This document shows, piece by piece, positions 17,518 to 25,229 of a stretch of 64,000 nt of DNA. Position numbers and translations under genes: made by a program. How positions within the stretch are numbered: position 1 is the first letter of the stretch; each line of letters opens with the position of its first letter. Under the pieces are notes generated by a model. That model was not told where the DNA came from, did no database searches, and saw only the letters and a list, made by a program, of their open reading frames with translations. Location: positions 3,940 through 67,939 of the forward strand of contig DASRQS010000021.1 in assembly GCA_035696365.1 (NCBI GenBank), written 5' to 3'. This DNA is from JALYLC01 sp035696365. Its GTDB lineage: Bacteria; Actinomycetota; Thermoleophilia; Gaiellales; JALYLC01.

Positions 17518-18810
17518 TCAGCTTGCCCTCAGCAGCGCCTGCACCTGGAGTGACGCGCGCAGGCCTGACTCGATGGCGCCGTCGACGTAGCCGCTCCAGC
17601 CGTCGGCGAAGTCCGAGCCGGCGAAGACGAGGCCGCCCTCGGGCTGTTGCATCGCGGCGTGGTGATGCGCGTACCAGCCCGGGCGGTGAATCGCCCAGGT
17701 GCCTCGCGTGAACTCGTCGGCCAGCCAGTCGTGCGCCGTCGCGTCCACGATCTCGAGCCCGGGGTGCAGCTGATCAAGGGCCCGCTGCAGAGCTGCGCGA
17801 TCCTCGACGTCGACCACCGCGGCGTCGCGGCCGAAGCCGACGAGCAACTGCCCGCCGTCGGGCAACAGGCGGTCGACCATCAGATACCCGAACGGGTGCG
17901 CCGGCGCCATCGCGTTGATGCCGCGGTTCTCGCCTCTCACCCTCAACCACAGCTTGATTCCGCGCGACGCCTGGCCGAGCGCGATCGCGTCGCGCCTCGC
18001 GTGCGAGAGCCCAGTGCCGAAGTCGATGTGCGGCAGTACGTTGAGCGGCACGGTCAGGACGCAGGTCCGTGCCCTCAGGATGTCGCCGGTACGGGTGCGG
18101 ACCTCGATTCCGTCGCTGACCGGGCCCACGGAGTCGACGGGCGTCGAGAGCCACTGCGCGAACGGCGCCTGCGCTGCCATTGCGTTGATCAGACCGCGCG
18201 TCCCGGCCCCGAACGTGTAGCGGCCTCCGGCATCCTCCGCCAGCTCGAGGCTCCTGCCGGCCAGCGCGTGCAGACGCAGCATGCTGACCGCGCCGGCATC
18301 GTCGAGGTAGGCGTGCGCAGCGCCCTCGAGCTCTGCGACCAGCACGTCGCGCTCCTCGGGGGTGAGACCCAGCTCGTCGACGCGCTGCTGGATCGACTGC
18401 GCATCGAAGGGCGCCAGCGCATCGATCGCGAAGAGCGGATCGTGCGGCCGCGGCAGGGCCGTCGAGGCAGGCTCGACGAAGCGGTTCCACGCGCGCAACG
18501 CGATCGCGTGGCGCGCGTCGGCTGTCCCCGTCCGCCGCTCGCCATCGACCGTCCATGCGTACAGCTCGGCGGCGGCGCTCTCGCCGATGCCCTGGCCCGC
18601 GCGCTTCAGCTCCGACCAGGCGTACGGCTGATGCCAATGCACCCAGCCCCCGCCCAGCTCGATCTCATCGCCACCCCAATCGCGGTACCACGTGCGCCCG
18701 CCCAGACGGTCTCGCGCCTCGATCAGCGTGCAGTCCAGGCCCGCGTTCGTCAGCTCTCGCGCCGCCGTGACGCCTGCAAAGCCCCCACCGATGACGATCG
18801 CGTCAAGCAC
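17518..18810 (-). CDS. FAD-dependent amine oxidase (flavin monoamine oxidase family)
   Basis: A 430-residue flavoprotein. The Rossmann dinucleotide motif AIVIGGGFAGVTAARE is at about 4-19, followed by the ribose-binding acid and RLGGRTW (about 35-41). The C-terminal FAD motif GGLVFAGSDFADGWSGYVDG is near residue 400. It probably oxidises a primary or secondary amine, or a related amino compound, with release of hydrogen peroxide. It starts 107 bp from the divergent methyltransferase gene, with a palindrome between them. Confidence 0.88.
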   Translation of the reverse strand: MLDAIVIGGGFAGVTAARELTNAGLDCTLIEARDRLGGRTWYRDWGGDEIELGGGWVHWHQPYAWSELKRAGQGIGESAAAELYAWTVDGERRTGTADARHAIALRAWNRFVEPASTALPRPHDPLFAIDALAPFDAQSIQQRVDELGLTPEERDVLVAELEGAAHAYLDDAGAVSMLRLHALAGRSLELAEDAGGRYTFGAGTRGLINAMAAQAPFAQWLSTPVDSVGPVSDGIEVRTRTGDILRARTCVLTVPLNVLPHIDFGTGLSHARRDAIALGQASRGIKLWLRVRGENRGINAMAPAHPFGYLMVDRLLPDGGQLLVGFGRDAAVVDVEDRAALQRALDQLHPGLEIVDATAHDWLADEFTRGTWAIHRPGWYAHHHAAMQQPEGGLVFAGSDFADGWSGYVDGAIESGLRASLQVQALLRAS

Positions 18811-18830
18811 GCGCGGAGTCTAACCGACCA

Positions 18831-18848
18831 CCTGACTGACGAGTCAGG
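18831..18848. promoter_or_regulatory. Candidate operator between divergent genes
   Basis: CCTGACTGACGAGTCAGG has 7-bp perfect inverted arms around GACG. It lies between the divergent starts of the amine oxidase (18810) and methyltransferase (18917), where a dimeric repressor could control both. No regulator gene is adjacent, so the binder is unknown. Confidence 0.45.
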
Positions 18849-18916
18849 CAAGGTGACGGACGCCGCGCAGCGCCTGCATCCCGGTAGCATCCACTCGAGC
18901 TGCGAAGGAGCCGGGC

Positions 18917-19642
18917 GTGGACGGGCACGGTGCGATCAACGATACGGCGCGTGCCCTTTTCGCACCTCTCGGTGGCGATTACGACCGCTGGGCGGCCATC
19001 CTCTCCTTCGCGCAGGATCCACGTTGGCGGCGCTTCCTCGTGGAGCACGTCCCCGTCGAGCCCGACGCGCGCGTGCTGGACGTCGCCACGGGCACGGGCG
19101 CGATCGCCCGCGCGCTCGTGCGTCGCTACGGCTGCCGCGTCGTGGGCGTCGACCAGTCACCGCAGATGCTCGAGGGCGCGCGCGAGCGCATTGGCAACGC
19201 GGGCCTCGCCGATCGCATCGAGCTGCTCCTCGGCAGCGCCGAGGAGCTCGATTTCGACCAGGGCTCTTTCGACGCTCTCACCGCCGGCTACCTGCTGCGC
19301 TACCTGGACGATCCGCTGCGTACCGTCGGCGATCTGCTGCGCTTCGTGCGGCCGGGCGGGCCGTTCGCGCTGCTCGACTTCTCCGTGCCTCCCAACGTCG
19401 CTGCGCGCGGCCTCTGGCACCTCTACACCGGAGTCGGCCTGCCGGTGCTGGGCCGCCTGGTGTCGCCCGGCTGGGCGGAGGTCGGGCGCTATCTGCGCCC
19501 CAGCATCACGGCCTTCGACGCCGACTACCCGCCCCCGGCGCTGCGCGAGCTGCTGCTCGAGGCCGGCGCGGCGAACGTGAACGTGCGCCGGATGAGCCTC
19601 GGTGGCGGACTTGTCGCGTGGGGAGTGCGCGCTGTCCGGTGA
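18917..19642 (+). CDS. UbiE/MenG-like SAM-dependent methyltransferase
   Basis: A 241-residue class I methyltransferase. The N-terminal segment FAPLGGDYDRWAAILSFAQD and motif I VLDVATGTGAIARAL, followed by VVGVDQSPQML and AGYLLRYLDDP, resemble the UbiE/COQ5 (demethylmenaquinone methyltransferase) family. A good AAGGAG lies 6 nt before the GTG start. The next gene overlaps it and encodes a UbiA-like membrane protein, so the pair may act on a prenylated quinone or other lipid; the substrate is inference. Confidence 0.85.
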   Translation: MDGHGAINDTARALFAPLGGDYDRWAAILSFAQDPRWRRFLVEHVPVEPDARVLDVATGTGAIARALVRRYGCRVVGVDQSPQMLEGARERIGNAGLADRIELLLGSAEELDFDQGSFDALTAGYLLRYLDDPLRTVGDLLRFVRPGGPFALLDFSVPPNVAARGLWHLYTGVGLPVLGRLVSPGWAEVGRYLRPSITAFDADYPPPALRELLLEAGAANVNVRRMSLGGGLVAWGVRAVR

Positions 19643-20366
19643 TGTAGAGCGCGTCGCGTTCTACGCCCTCCGCCCCGGCGGGGCGAGGGATGTCATCACG
19701 CTGCTGCACCCGCCGTACACGGCCTGGCACCTCTCCTACGTCGCGCTCGGAGCGGGGCTCGCCAAGCAGGTCGACGGGGCGCGTCTGGCCTGGACGATGG
19801 CCGCCTTCCTGCTGGCGGTTGGCATCGCCGCGCACTGTCTCGACGAGCTGAACGGCCGGCCGCTCGGCACCCGTCTGCCCTCCTCCGCCCTGGTGGTCGC
19901 GAGCGCCCTGTCGCTGGCCGGCGCCGCGGCGATCGGCCTCTGGGGCGTGGCCTCGATCAGCGTCTGGCTCCTGCCGTTCGTGCTCGTCGGCGTGGCACTC
20001 GTGCTCGCCTACAACCTCGAGCTGTTCGGCGGGGCGCTGCACTCCGACCAGGTCTTCGCGCTCGGCTGGGGCGCCTTCCCCGTGCTCGTCGCCGGGTTTG
20101 CGCAGACGGGAGCGATCGAGCTGCCCGTCGTGCTGGGAGCCGCGTTCGCGGCCGCCACGAGCCTGGCGCAGCGCTATCTCTCGAACTGGGCGCGCCGCCT
20201 GCGCCGCGGCGGCCTGCGGGTGGAGGGCTTCGTCGAGCACGCGGGCGAGGAGCGCGAGGCGCTCGACGTCGCCACCCTCACGACGCCGGCGGAGCTGGCG
20301 CTGCGCGCGCTCGCCTACGCCCACGTGCTGCTGGCCGCCGCGCTCATCGCGCTGCGCTTCACCTGA
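19602..20366 (+). CDS. UbiA-like polytopic membrane protein
   Basis: A membrane protein of up to 254 residues with about seven hydrophobic helices. The segment WHLSYVALGAG and the polar loop AHCLDELNGRPLGTRLPS look like the first aspartate-rich motif region of UbiA prenyltransferases, and VLVGVALVLAYNLELFGGALHSD like the second part, but classical NDxxDxxxD motifs are not intact. The start is uncertain: GTG 19602 overlaps the methyltransferase by 41 bp, with TTG 19611 as an alternative; either way it is coupled to that gene. A lipid or quinone role is inferred. Confidence 0.7.
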   Translation: MADLSRGECALSGDVERVAFYALRPGGARDVITLLHPPYTAWHLSYVALGAGLAKQVDGARLAWTMAAFLLAVGIAAHCLDELNGRPLGTRLPSSALVVASALSLAGAAAIGLWGVASISVWLLPFVLVGVALVLAYNLELFGGALHSDQVFALGWGAFPVLVAGFAQTGAIELPVVLGAAFAAATSLAQRYLSNWARRLRRGGLRVEGFVEHAGEEREALDVATLTTPAELALRALAYAHVLLAAALIALRFT

Positions 20367-20389
20367 CGGCGCGCGCGCCTGCGCAAACC

Positions 20390-20477
20390 GGGTCTGGCCC
20401 TGATGTCCCGCGGGACATCAAGGGCCAGACCCCGAGTGTCCCGCTTGTGGCATGAATAACTTGAGGTCTGGACCCCC
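20390..20477. repeat. Composite REP-like palindromes (copy 2)
   Basis: From 20390 to 20432 two arms GGGTCTGGCCC...GGGCCAGACCC enclose a second nested palindrome GATGTCCCGCGGGACATC (20402-20419), giving a hairpin of about 21 bp per arm with one bulge. Bases 20444-20477 then repeat, reversed and complemented, the tail and GGGGTC-type core found at 14468-14502. It lies between two convergent genes and may double as a bidirectional terminator. Confidence 0.7.
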
Positions 20478-20495
20478 GACGTGTGGACCGCTGCC

Positions 20496-21614
20496 CTAGC
20501 CCCAGACCTCGCGCGCGGTCTCGACGATCAGGTTCAGCTTCGCGGCCTGCTCGTCCATCGTGAGGTCGTTGCCGTCGACCGTCGAGGAGAAGCCGCACTG
20601 CCCGGAGAGGCAGAGCTGGTCGATGTCGGCGAATTTGCTTGCGTCGTCGATGCGCCGCTTGATCTCGTCCTTCTGCTCCAGCTCGCCGGTCTTCGTCGTC
20701 ACGATCCCCAGCACGACGACCTTGCCGGGCGGGAGGAAGCGCAACGGCTCGAAGCCGCCGGAGCGCTCGTCGTCCCACTCCATGAAGAACCCGTCGACCT
20801 GGAGCTCGTTCAGCAGCACCTCGGCGACGTACGAGTAGTCGCCGGAGGCGTACCAGGAGGAGCGGAAGTTGCCCCGGCACATGTGCGTCGTGATGCGCAT
20901 GCCCTCGGGCCGGCTTGCGATGGCCTGGTTGAGGTAGCGGATGTAGGCCTCGTGCTGGTGCTCGGCGTCGCCGCCGAGCTCTGCGATGTGCTCGCGCTGG
21001 GTGGGGTCGTTGAGATAGGCGAGACTCGTGTCGTCGAGCTGCAGGTAGCGACAGCCGAGATCGCCCAGGCGCGAGACCTCCTCGCGGTAGGCCGCGGTCA
21101 GATCGGCCCAGAATTCGTCCAGCTCGGGGTAGATCGTCTCGTCGATCGCGGCCCGCCCGCCGCGGTAGTGCACCATGCTCGGCGACGGGATCGTGAGCTT
21201 CGGCACCGCCGTGCTCACGGTGTCGCGCAGGAACGCGAAGTCGTCGGCGAAGATCGTGTGGTCGAGGCGCACGCGCTCGTCGACGCGCATCGACGCCGGC
21301 GTGAACGTGATCGTGCCGGTGGGGTTCTTGAACTCCACGGCGAGGTCGGAGGCCTGCTTCTTGACGCCGCCCAGCTGGTAGATGAAGTCCATGTGCCAGG
21401 AGCCGCGGCGCAGCTCGCCGTCCGTGGCCGACTCGAGGCCGACCGCCTCCTGCATGCGCACGGCGTCGCGGATCGCCTCGTCCTCGATGCCGCGCAATTC
21501 CTCCGCCTCGATCCTCCCTCCGGCGTGGTCGGCACGCGCCTGCAACAGCTCTGGCGGGCGCAGCAGGCTGCCGACGTGATCTGCGCGGAACGGGGCCTCG
21601 CTGCGCCAGCTCAT
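20496..21614 (-). CDS. MetE C-terminal-domain-like methyltransferase (YxjG/YxjH type)
   Basis: A 372-residue protein related to the catalytic half of cobalamin-independent methionine synthase. It opens FRADHVGSLLRP and has FIYQLGGV, IPSPSMVHYRGG, YLQLDDTSLAYL and the zinc-ligand motifs ITTHMCRGNF (His/Cys) and CLSGQCGFSS (Cys). Stand-alone MetE-like proteins of this type use a methyl donor other than methyltetrahydrofolate-triglutamate or act on related thiols; the substrate here is unknown. The frame is open far upstream, but GAGGAGG just before ATG 21614 and the family N-terminus fix the start. Confidence 0.9.
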   Translation of the reverse strand: MSWRSEAPFRADHVGSLLRPPELLQARADHAGGRIEAEELRGIEDEAIRDAVRMQEAVGLESATDGELRRGSWHMDFIYQLGGVKKQASDLAVEFKNPTGTITFTPASMRVDERVRLDHTIFADDFAFLRDTVSTAVPKLTIPSPSMVHYRGGRAAIDETIYPELDEFWADLTAAYREEVSRLGDLGCRYLQLDDTSLAYLNDPTQREHIAELGGDAEHQHEAYIRYLNQAIASRPEGMRITTHMCRGNFRSSWYASGDYSYVAEVLLNELQVDGFFMEWDDERSGGFEPLRFLPPGKVVVLGIVTTKTGELEQKDEIKRRIDDASKFADIDQLCLSGQCGFSSTVDGNDLTMDEQAAKLNLIVETAREVWG

Positions 21615-21698
21615 GCTGTCCTCCTCGACACGACTACGACAGCGACTATACGACCCACGGCGTTTCAGAGTTGACGGCCCGGGTATCGCGAAAGGACT

Positions 21699-22223
21699 AT
21701 GTCGCAAACGTACTTGGCCATCTATCTCCAGGATCATCTCGCCGGCTCGACGTCCGGCGCCAACCTCGCGCGGCGAGCTGCCAGACACAACCAAGGCACG
21801 CCCACCGGGCGCCGGCTCGAGCAGATCGCGCACGAGATCGAGGAGGATCGCGAGACGCTCCTCCGGTTGATGGCGGAGCTCGGCATTCGGCCCTCCCGGG
21901 CCAAGAATGCCGCCGCGTGGGTCATCGAGCGCGTCTCGCGCCTCAAGCCCAATGGCCGGGGCCACGGCGATACGTCGCTCCTTCGCATGCACGAGCTCGA
22001 GGCCTTGTCGCTCGGCATCGCGGGCAAACTCGCCCTCTGGGAGGCACTCCGCGTGGCACCCGAGTCGGCGGCGATCGCCAACCTGGATCTCGAAGTGCTG
22101 CACGAGCGCGCCCGCAGTCAGCGCGAGCGCGTCGAGATCGAGCGCCTCGCGCTCGCCCGCGTCGCCCTCTCGCTCTCGCCCGAGACGCCGCAGCCTCAGC
22201 TCGAGCACGCGCGCGCCAGCTAG
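21699..22223 (+). CDS. Conserved helical-bundle protein, function unknown
   Basis: A 174-residue, almost all-helical protein (YLAIYLQDHLAGSTSGANLA, later EIEEDRETLLRLMAELGI and ALSLGIAGKLALWEALR). The pattern of amphipathic helices with conserved acidic, Arg and His positions resembles a ferritin-like or DUF892-like bundle, but the metal-ligand ExxH pairs are not convincing. A good AAAGGA sits just before the ATG. It is divergent from the MetE-like gene with 84 bp between and overlaps the DUF6510 gene tail by 4 bp. I recognise it only as a common actinobacterial hypothetical. Confidence 0.75.
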   Translation: MSQTYLAIYLQDHLAGSTSGANLARRAARHNQGTPTGRRLEQIAHEIEEDRETLLRLMAELGIRPSRAKNAAAWVIERVSRLKPNGRGHGDTSLLRMHELEALSLGIAGKLALWEALRVAPESAAIANLDLEVLHERARSQRERVEIERLALARVALSLSPETPQPQLEHARAS

Positions 22224-22492
22224 CCCTCCGCGCGGATCTCCAGACAGCGGAGACGGTCGAAGCCCAGCCAGTAGCGCCCGTCCTCCTTGACGATCGTGAG
22301 CAGCACCGAGTCGCAGCGCGGGCAGCGGAGGACCGCGCCCGGCGCGTGCGCGTAGACGCGCGTCTCCGCGAGCGGCCCGGTCATGCCGCAGGAGCCGCAC
22401 GTGCCCCTCGCGACCGTCAGCTCGTACTGGAACAGCTCGCCGAAGACTCCGGCGAGCGCATTTCCGTCGAGCACCAGCTCTGCATCGTCCAT
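22220..22492 (-). CDS. DUF6510-type zinc-ribbon protein
   Basis: A 90-residue protein. The N-terminus MDDAELVLDGNALAGVFGEL and two CxxC knuckles (GTCGSCGM and LRCPRCDS) match small DUF6510 proteins, which probably bind zinc. It follows the flavin reductase gene by one base and is the last member of a three-gene set with a sulfite-oxidase-like enzyme, a combination often seen in actinobacteria. Its role, perhaps maturation or electron-transfer support, is unproven. Confidence 0.85.
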   Translation of the reverse strand: MDDAELVLDGNALAGVFGELFQYELTVARGTCGSCGMTGPLAETRVYAHAPGAVLRCPRCDSVLLTIVKEDGRYWLGFDRLRCLEIRAEG

Positions 22493-22493
22493 G

Positions 22494-23243
22494 TCAGCCT
22501 CCCGTTGGTCCGAAGCGCTCGGTCTTGATCCGCTCGGGGCCGTGGCCGAGCGCGACCAGGCCGCTCGCGACCGCCTCGACGAGACCGGTCGGGCCGCACA
22601 CGAAGTTCAGCGCGCCGGCCCCGGGGGTCCACCCCACCTCGCCGAGCATCGCCTGGTCGATGCGGCCCCTGCGCCCGGTCCACGACTCCGGCACCTCGCG
22701 CGTGAGCGTGTGAATGATCTGGACGCCGTCGAGCTTCCCCAGCCGCTCGAGCTCGGCCGTGTAGATGATGTCGGACGCCGTTCGCCACGAAGCGAGCAGC
22801 CGTACGTCTGCGTCGCTGCCGCTCGCGACTCGGTGGCGCAGGATCGCCATCAACGGGACGATCCCCGAGCCGCCTCCCACGAGCAGCAACGGCCCGCCGA
22901 CCGTGGTCTCCCAGACGAAGTAGCCACCGATCGGGCCGCGCAGCTCGACCTGGTCGCCCGGACGGAGCTCGTCGACCAGGTACGGCGACACCTCGCCGTC
23001 GTCCAGTCGCTCGACGGTGAGCACGAGCGAGGCGTCCTCGGGCGGCGAGGCGATCGAATAACTGCGCTCCGCCGAATAGCCGTCCTCCGCCGTGAGGCGG
23101 ACGTCGACGTGCTGACCCGCCCGGTGGCCGGCCCATTCGGGCGCGCGCAGCACGAGGCTCTTGACCCGCCGGGTCTCCTCGAACGCCTCGACGACCTCGG
23201 CGAGCTGCCAGTTCAGTCGCCCGCGTACCGCTGCTCGCGCCAT
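22494..23243 (-). CDS. FAD/NAD-binding ferredoxin-reductase-type oxidoreductase
   Basis: A 249-residue ferredoxin-NADP reductase fold protein. The FAD-binding beta barrel has the RSYSIAS motif (ERSYSIASPPED) and the next stretch GPIGGYFVW; the NAD-binding half has LLLVGGGSGIVPLMAILRH and the C-terminal FVCGPTGLVEAVA. No Fe-S domain is fused. ATG 23243 (MARAAVRGRLNWQL) is chosen; it overlaps the upstream sulfite-oxidase-like gene by 31 bp. It probably supplies or accepts electrons for the neighbouring molybdoenzyme; that is inference from context. Confidence 0.9.
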   Translation of the reverse strand: MARAAVRGRLNWQLAEVVEAFEETRRVKSLVLRAPEWAGHRAGQHVDVRLTAEDGYSAERSYSIASPPEDASLVLTVERLDDGEVSPYLVDELRPGDQVELRGPIGGYFVWETTVGGPLLLVGGGSGIVPLMAILRHRVASGSDADVRLLASWRTASDIIYTAELERLGKLDGVQIIHTLTREVPESWTGRRGRIDQAMLGEVGWTPGAGALNFVCGPTGLVEAVASGLVALGHGPERIKTERFGPTGG

Positions 23244-23818
23244 GGGTCGCCGTAGTTGTGGTAGCCGTAGCGCTCCCAGAAGCCCGGCTCGTCGTCGACG
23301 CGCAACTGGAGCCCCCGCACCCACTTGGCGCTCTTCCAGAAGTACAGGTGCGGCACGAGCAGCCGGGCAGGGCCGCCGTGCTCGGGCTCGAGCGGCGCTC
23401 CGTCGAAGCCGTACGCCACCCAGGCCTTGCCGCCGGTGAGATCCTCGAGCGGGAGGTTGGTCGTATAGCCCCCGTCGCTGAAAGCGAGGACGAACTTGGC
23501 CGCCGTCTCCACGCCGCCGAGCAGCGTGTCCACCGACACGCCCTGCCAGTGCGTGTCGAGCTTCGACCACTTGGTCACGCAGTGGATGTCCTTGGTGATC
23601 TCTTCGCTCGGCAGCGCGCGGAACTCGTCCCAGGTCCAGCTCAGCGGCTGGTCGACCTCACCCGTGATCGCGAAGCTCCAGCTCTCGAGCGGCTTGTGTG
23701 GTGTCGGGCCGGCCGAGAGCACCGGAAAATCGGACGTCACGTACTGGCCCGGCGGAACGCGCCCCTCGGGGACGGGCTCGGTGTGGCGGCGGTGGAAGCC
23801 ACGGGACACGAACGACAT
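23213..23818 (-). CDS. Sulfite-oxidase-like molybdopterin oxidoreductase
   Basis: A 201-residue oxidoreductase molybdopterin-binding protein. The molybdenum-ligating Cys80 lies in KDIHCVTKWSKLDTHWQG. GGYTTNLPLEDL, GGPARLLVPHLYFWKSAKWV and the C-terminal ERYGYHNYGDPWRE fit the compact SuoX/YedY-like family. No signal peptide or haem domain is present, so it seems cytoplasmic. Substrate could be sulfite or another oxo-acceptor. It heads the operon with the flavin reductase and DUF6510 gene and is divergent from a Crp/Fnr regulator. Confidence 0.9.
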   Translation of the reverse strand: MSFVSRGFHRRHTEPVPEGRVPPGQYVTSDFPVLSAGPTPHKPLESWSFAITGEVDQPLSWTWDEFRALPSEEITKDIHCVTKWSKLDTHWQGVSVDTLLGGVETAAKFVLAFSDGGYTTNLPLEDLTGGKAWVAYGFDGAPLEPEHGGPARLLVPHLYFWKSAKWVRGLQLRVDDEPGFWERYGYHNYGDPWREQRYAGD

Positions 23819-23996
23819 GTCGCACCTCCTCTCGCCGCAAGCCTACGCGTGCGAAGCGCCTCTAGGGCGAGAAGATGCGAATTCGTCTCCTTGCCGTGCT
23901 CGCGCAGTATGCGCCAGAATCTGCCGCCTCCTCCGAAGGGCGTGCTCGAAGGCGGGTTCTGCCCGCCGCGCCGCTGAGCAAATGTCCGGGCGCGAG

Positions 23997-24012
23997 CGTG
24001 ATACTCATCACA
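23997..24012. promoter_or_regulatory. CRP/FNR-like operator palindrome
   Basis: CGTGATACTCATCACA matches the CRP-type pattern TGTGA-N6-TCACA in GTGA-N6-TCAC and the final A. It lies 21 bp upstream of the Crp/Fnr gene start at 24033, in the spacer shared with the divergent molybdoenzyme operon. Autoregulation and control of that operon are the likely roles. Confidence 0.6.
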
Positions 24013-24032
24013 CTCGCGTGTAGAGTCCTGGC

Positions 24033-24665
24033 GTGCCTGTAAACGTGTTCGCCGACGTGCCGGAGCAGGAGTTTCGCCAGGCGGGGCGCCGTCGCAAGTT
24101 CGCCCGGGACGAGGTCGTGTTCCACGAGAGCGATCCCGGCGATTGCCTGCACCGCGTGGCCACAGGCCGCTTCGCGGCGCGCATCACGACGCCGCTCGGA
24201 GACGTGGCAACGTTCTCGGTGATGGGCCCGGGCGAGGTGTTCGGGCTGCTCGCCGTGCTCCACCCGGACTCGCGCCGCACGGCCACCGTGATCGCGCTCC
24301 AGCCGTCCGAGACATTCGTGATCCCCACGAGCGCCTTCCTGCGCCTGAGGTCCGCCCATCCGGCAGTGAGCGTCGCCATCGAGCAGGTGCTCGTCGAGAT
24401 GCTGACTGCCTCGAGCAACCGCCTGGTGGAGGCGCTCTACACGCCCGCGCACCTGCGGGTGCGGGCGCGCCTGCGCGACCTCGCGCGCATCTACGGCGAC
24501 GGCAGCGGCGCGCCCGTCACGATTCCACTCACCCAGGAAGACCTGGCCGGCCTGGCCGGGACGACGCGTGAGACCGTCAATCGCGTGCTGCAGGACGAGC
24601 AGCAGCGCGGCTCCGTCACGCTCGCCCGGCGCCGCATCACCATCTCGCCCGACACGCTGAGGTAA
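24033..24665 (+). CDS. Crp/Fnr family transcription regulator
   Basis: A 210-residue regulator with an N-terminal cyclic-nucleotide-binding fold (about 1-120) and a C-terminal HTH_Crp winged helix (about 135-205: PLTQEDLAGLAGTTRETVNRVL). In the phosphate-binding cassette the ribose-contacting Glu is replaced (GEVFGLLAVL in place of FGELALL), though RRTATV is kept, so cAMP binding is doubtful. No Fe-S cysteines of Fnr type are seen. A GTG start is used. It stands opposite the molybdoenzyme operon with a CRP-like palindrome between. Confidence 0.92.
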   Translation: MPVNVFADVPEQEFRQAGRRRKFARDEVVFHESDPGDCLHRVATGRFAARITTPLGDVATFSVMGPGEVFGLLAVLHPDSRRTATVIALQPSETFVIPTSAFLRLRSAHPAVSVAIEQVLVEMLTASSNRLVEALYTPAHLRVRARLRDLARIYGDGSGAPVTIPLTQEDLAGLAGTTRETVNRVLQDEQQRGSVTLARRRITISPDTLR

Positions 24666-24695
24666 CGCTTCGGCCTCGCATTCGCAGATACTCAT

Positions 24696-25229
24696 ATGGG
24701 CAACCTGATGAGAGCTGCGGCCGAGGATCATTTCGACGGGGTGTTCGCGCACCTCGATGCGGTCGCTCGCTATGCGCGACGGCGGGGAGCGCGCGACCCC
24801 GCCGACGTGGCCGCCGAATGCATGACGATCGCGTGGCGGCGCCTGGACGACATCCCCGCGGGGGACCCCCTGCCGTGGCTGCTCGGCTGCGCACGGAGGA
24901 TCGTGCTCGCCCAGCACCGGCTCGAACGGGGACGCGTCCCGCTCGATGACGTCCCGGAGCCGCGCTTCGAGGCACCGGAGCCGGTCGGGCTCGACGCGGC
25001 GCTGTCCCGTGCGCTGGCCTCGCTCTCGGCGCTCGACCGCGAGGCGCTGCTCCTGGTGGCATGGGAGGACCTGACGCCGACGCAGGCGGCACGCGCGCTC
25101 GGCATCAACCCGGTGGCGTTCCGCGTGCGCCTCCACCGCGCACGCCGGCGCTGCTCGAGCGCGCTGGACTCGCGCCTCGACCGCCCCGCTGCCGAGATCC
25201 GCTCCGAATCGGAGGTCACCCATGGCTGA
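24696..25229 (+). CDS. ECF-type RNA polymerase sigma factor
   Basis: A 177-residue sigma-70 family factor. Region 2 is DPADVAAECMTIAWRRLDDI with PLPWLLGCARRIVL, and region 4 is ALDREALLLVAWEDLTPTQA with GINPVAFRVRLHRARRR. Two starts are possible (24696 or 24708). It overlaps the following membrane-protein gene by 8 bp, the usual layout of an ECF sigma and its membrane partner. The signal and regulon are unknown. Confidence 0.9.
   Translation: MGNLMRAAAEDHFDGVFAHLDAVARYARRRGARDPADVAAECMTIAWRRLDDIPAGDPLPWLLGCARRIVLAQHRLERGRVPLDDVPEPRFEAPEPVGLDAALSRALASLSALDREALLLVAWEDLTPTQAARALGINPVAFRVRLHRARRRCSSALDSRLDRPAAEIRSESEVTHG

Noticed and set aside
21615..22400. N-terminal extension of the MetE-like frame to 634 residues
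   Set aside because: It is antisense of the helical-bundle gene; a strong GAGGAGG and the family N-terminus FRADHVGSLLRP place the start at 21614.
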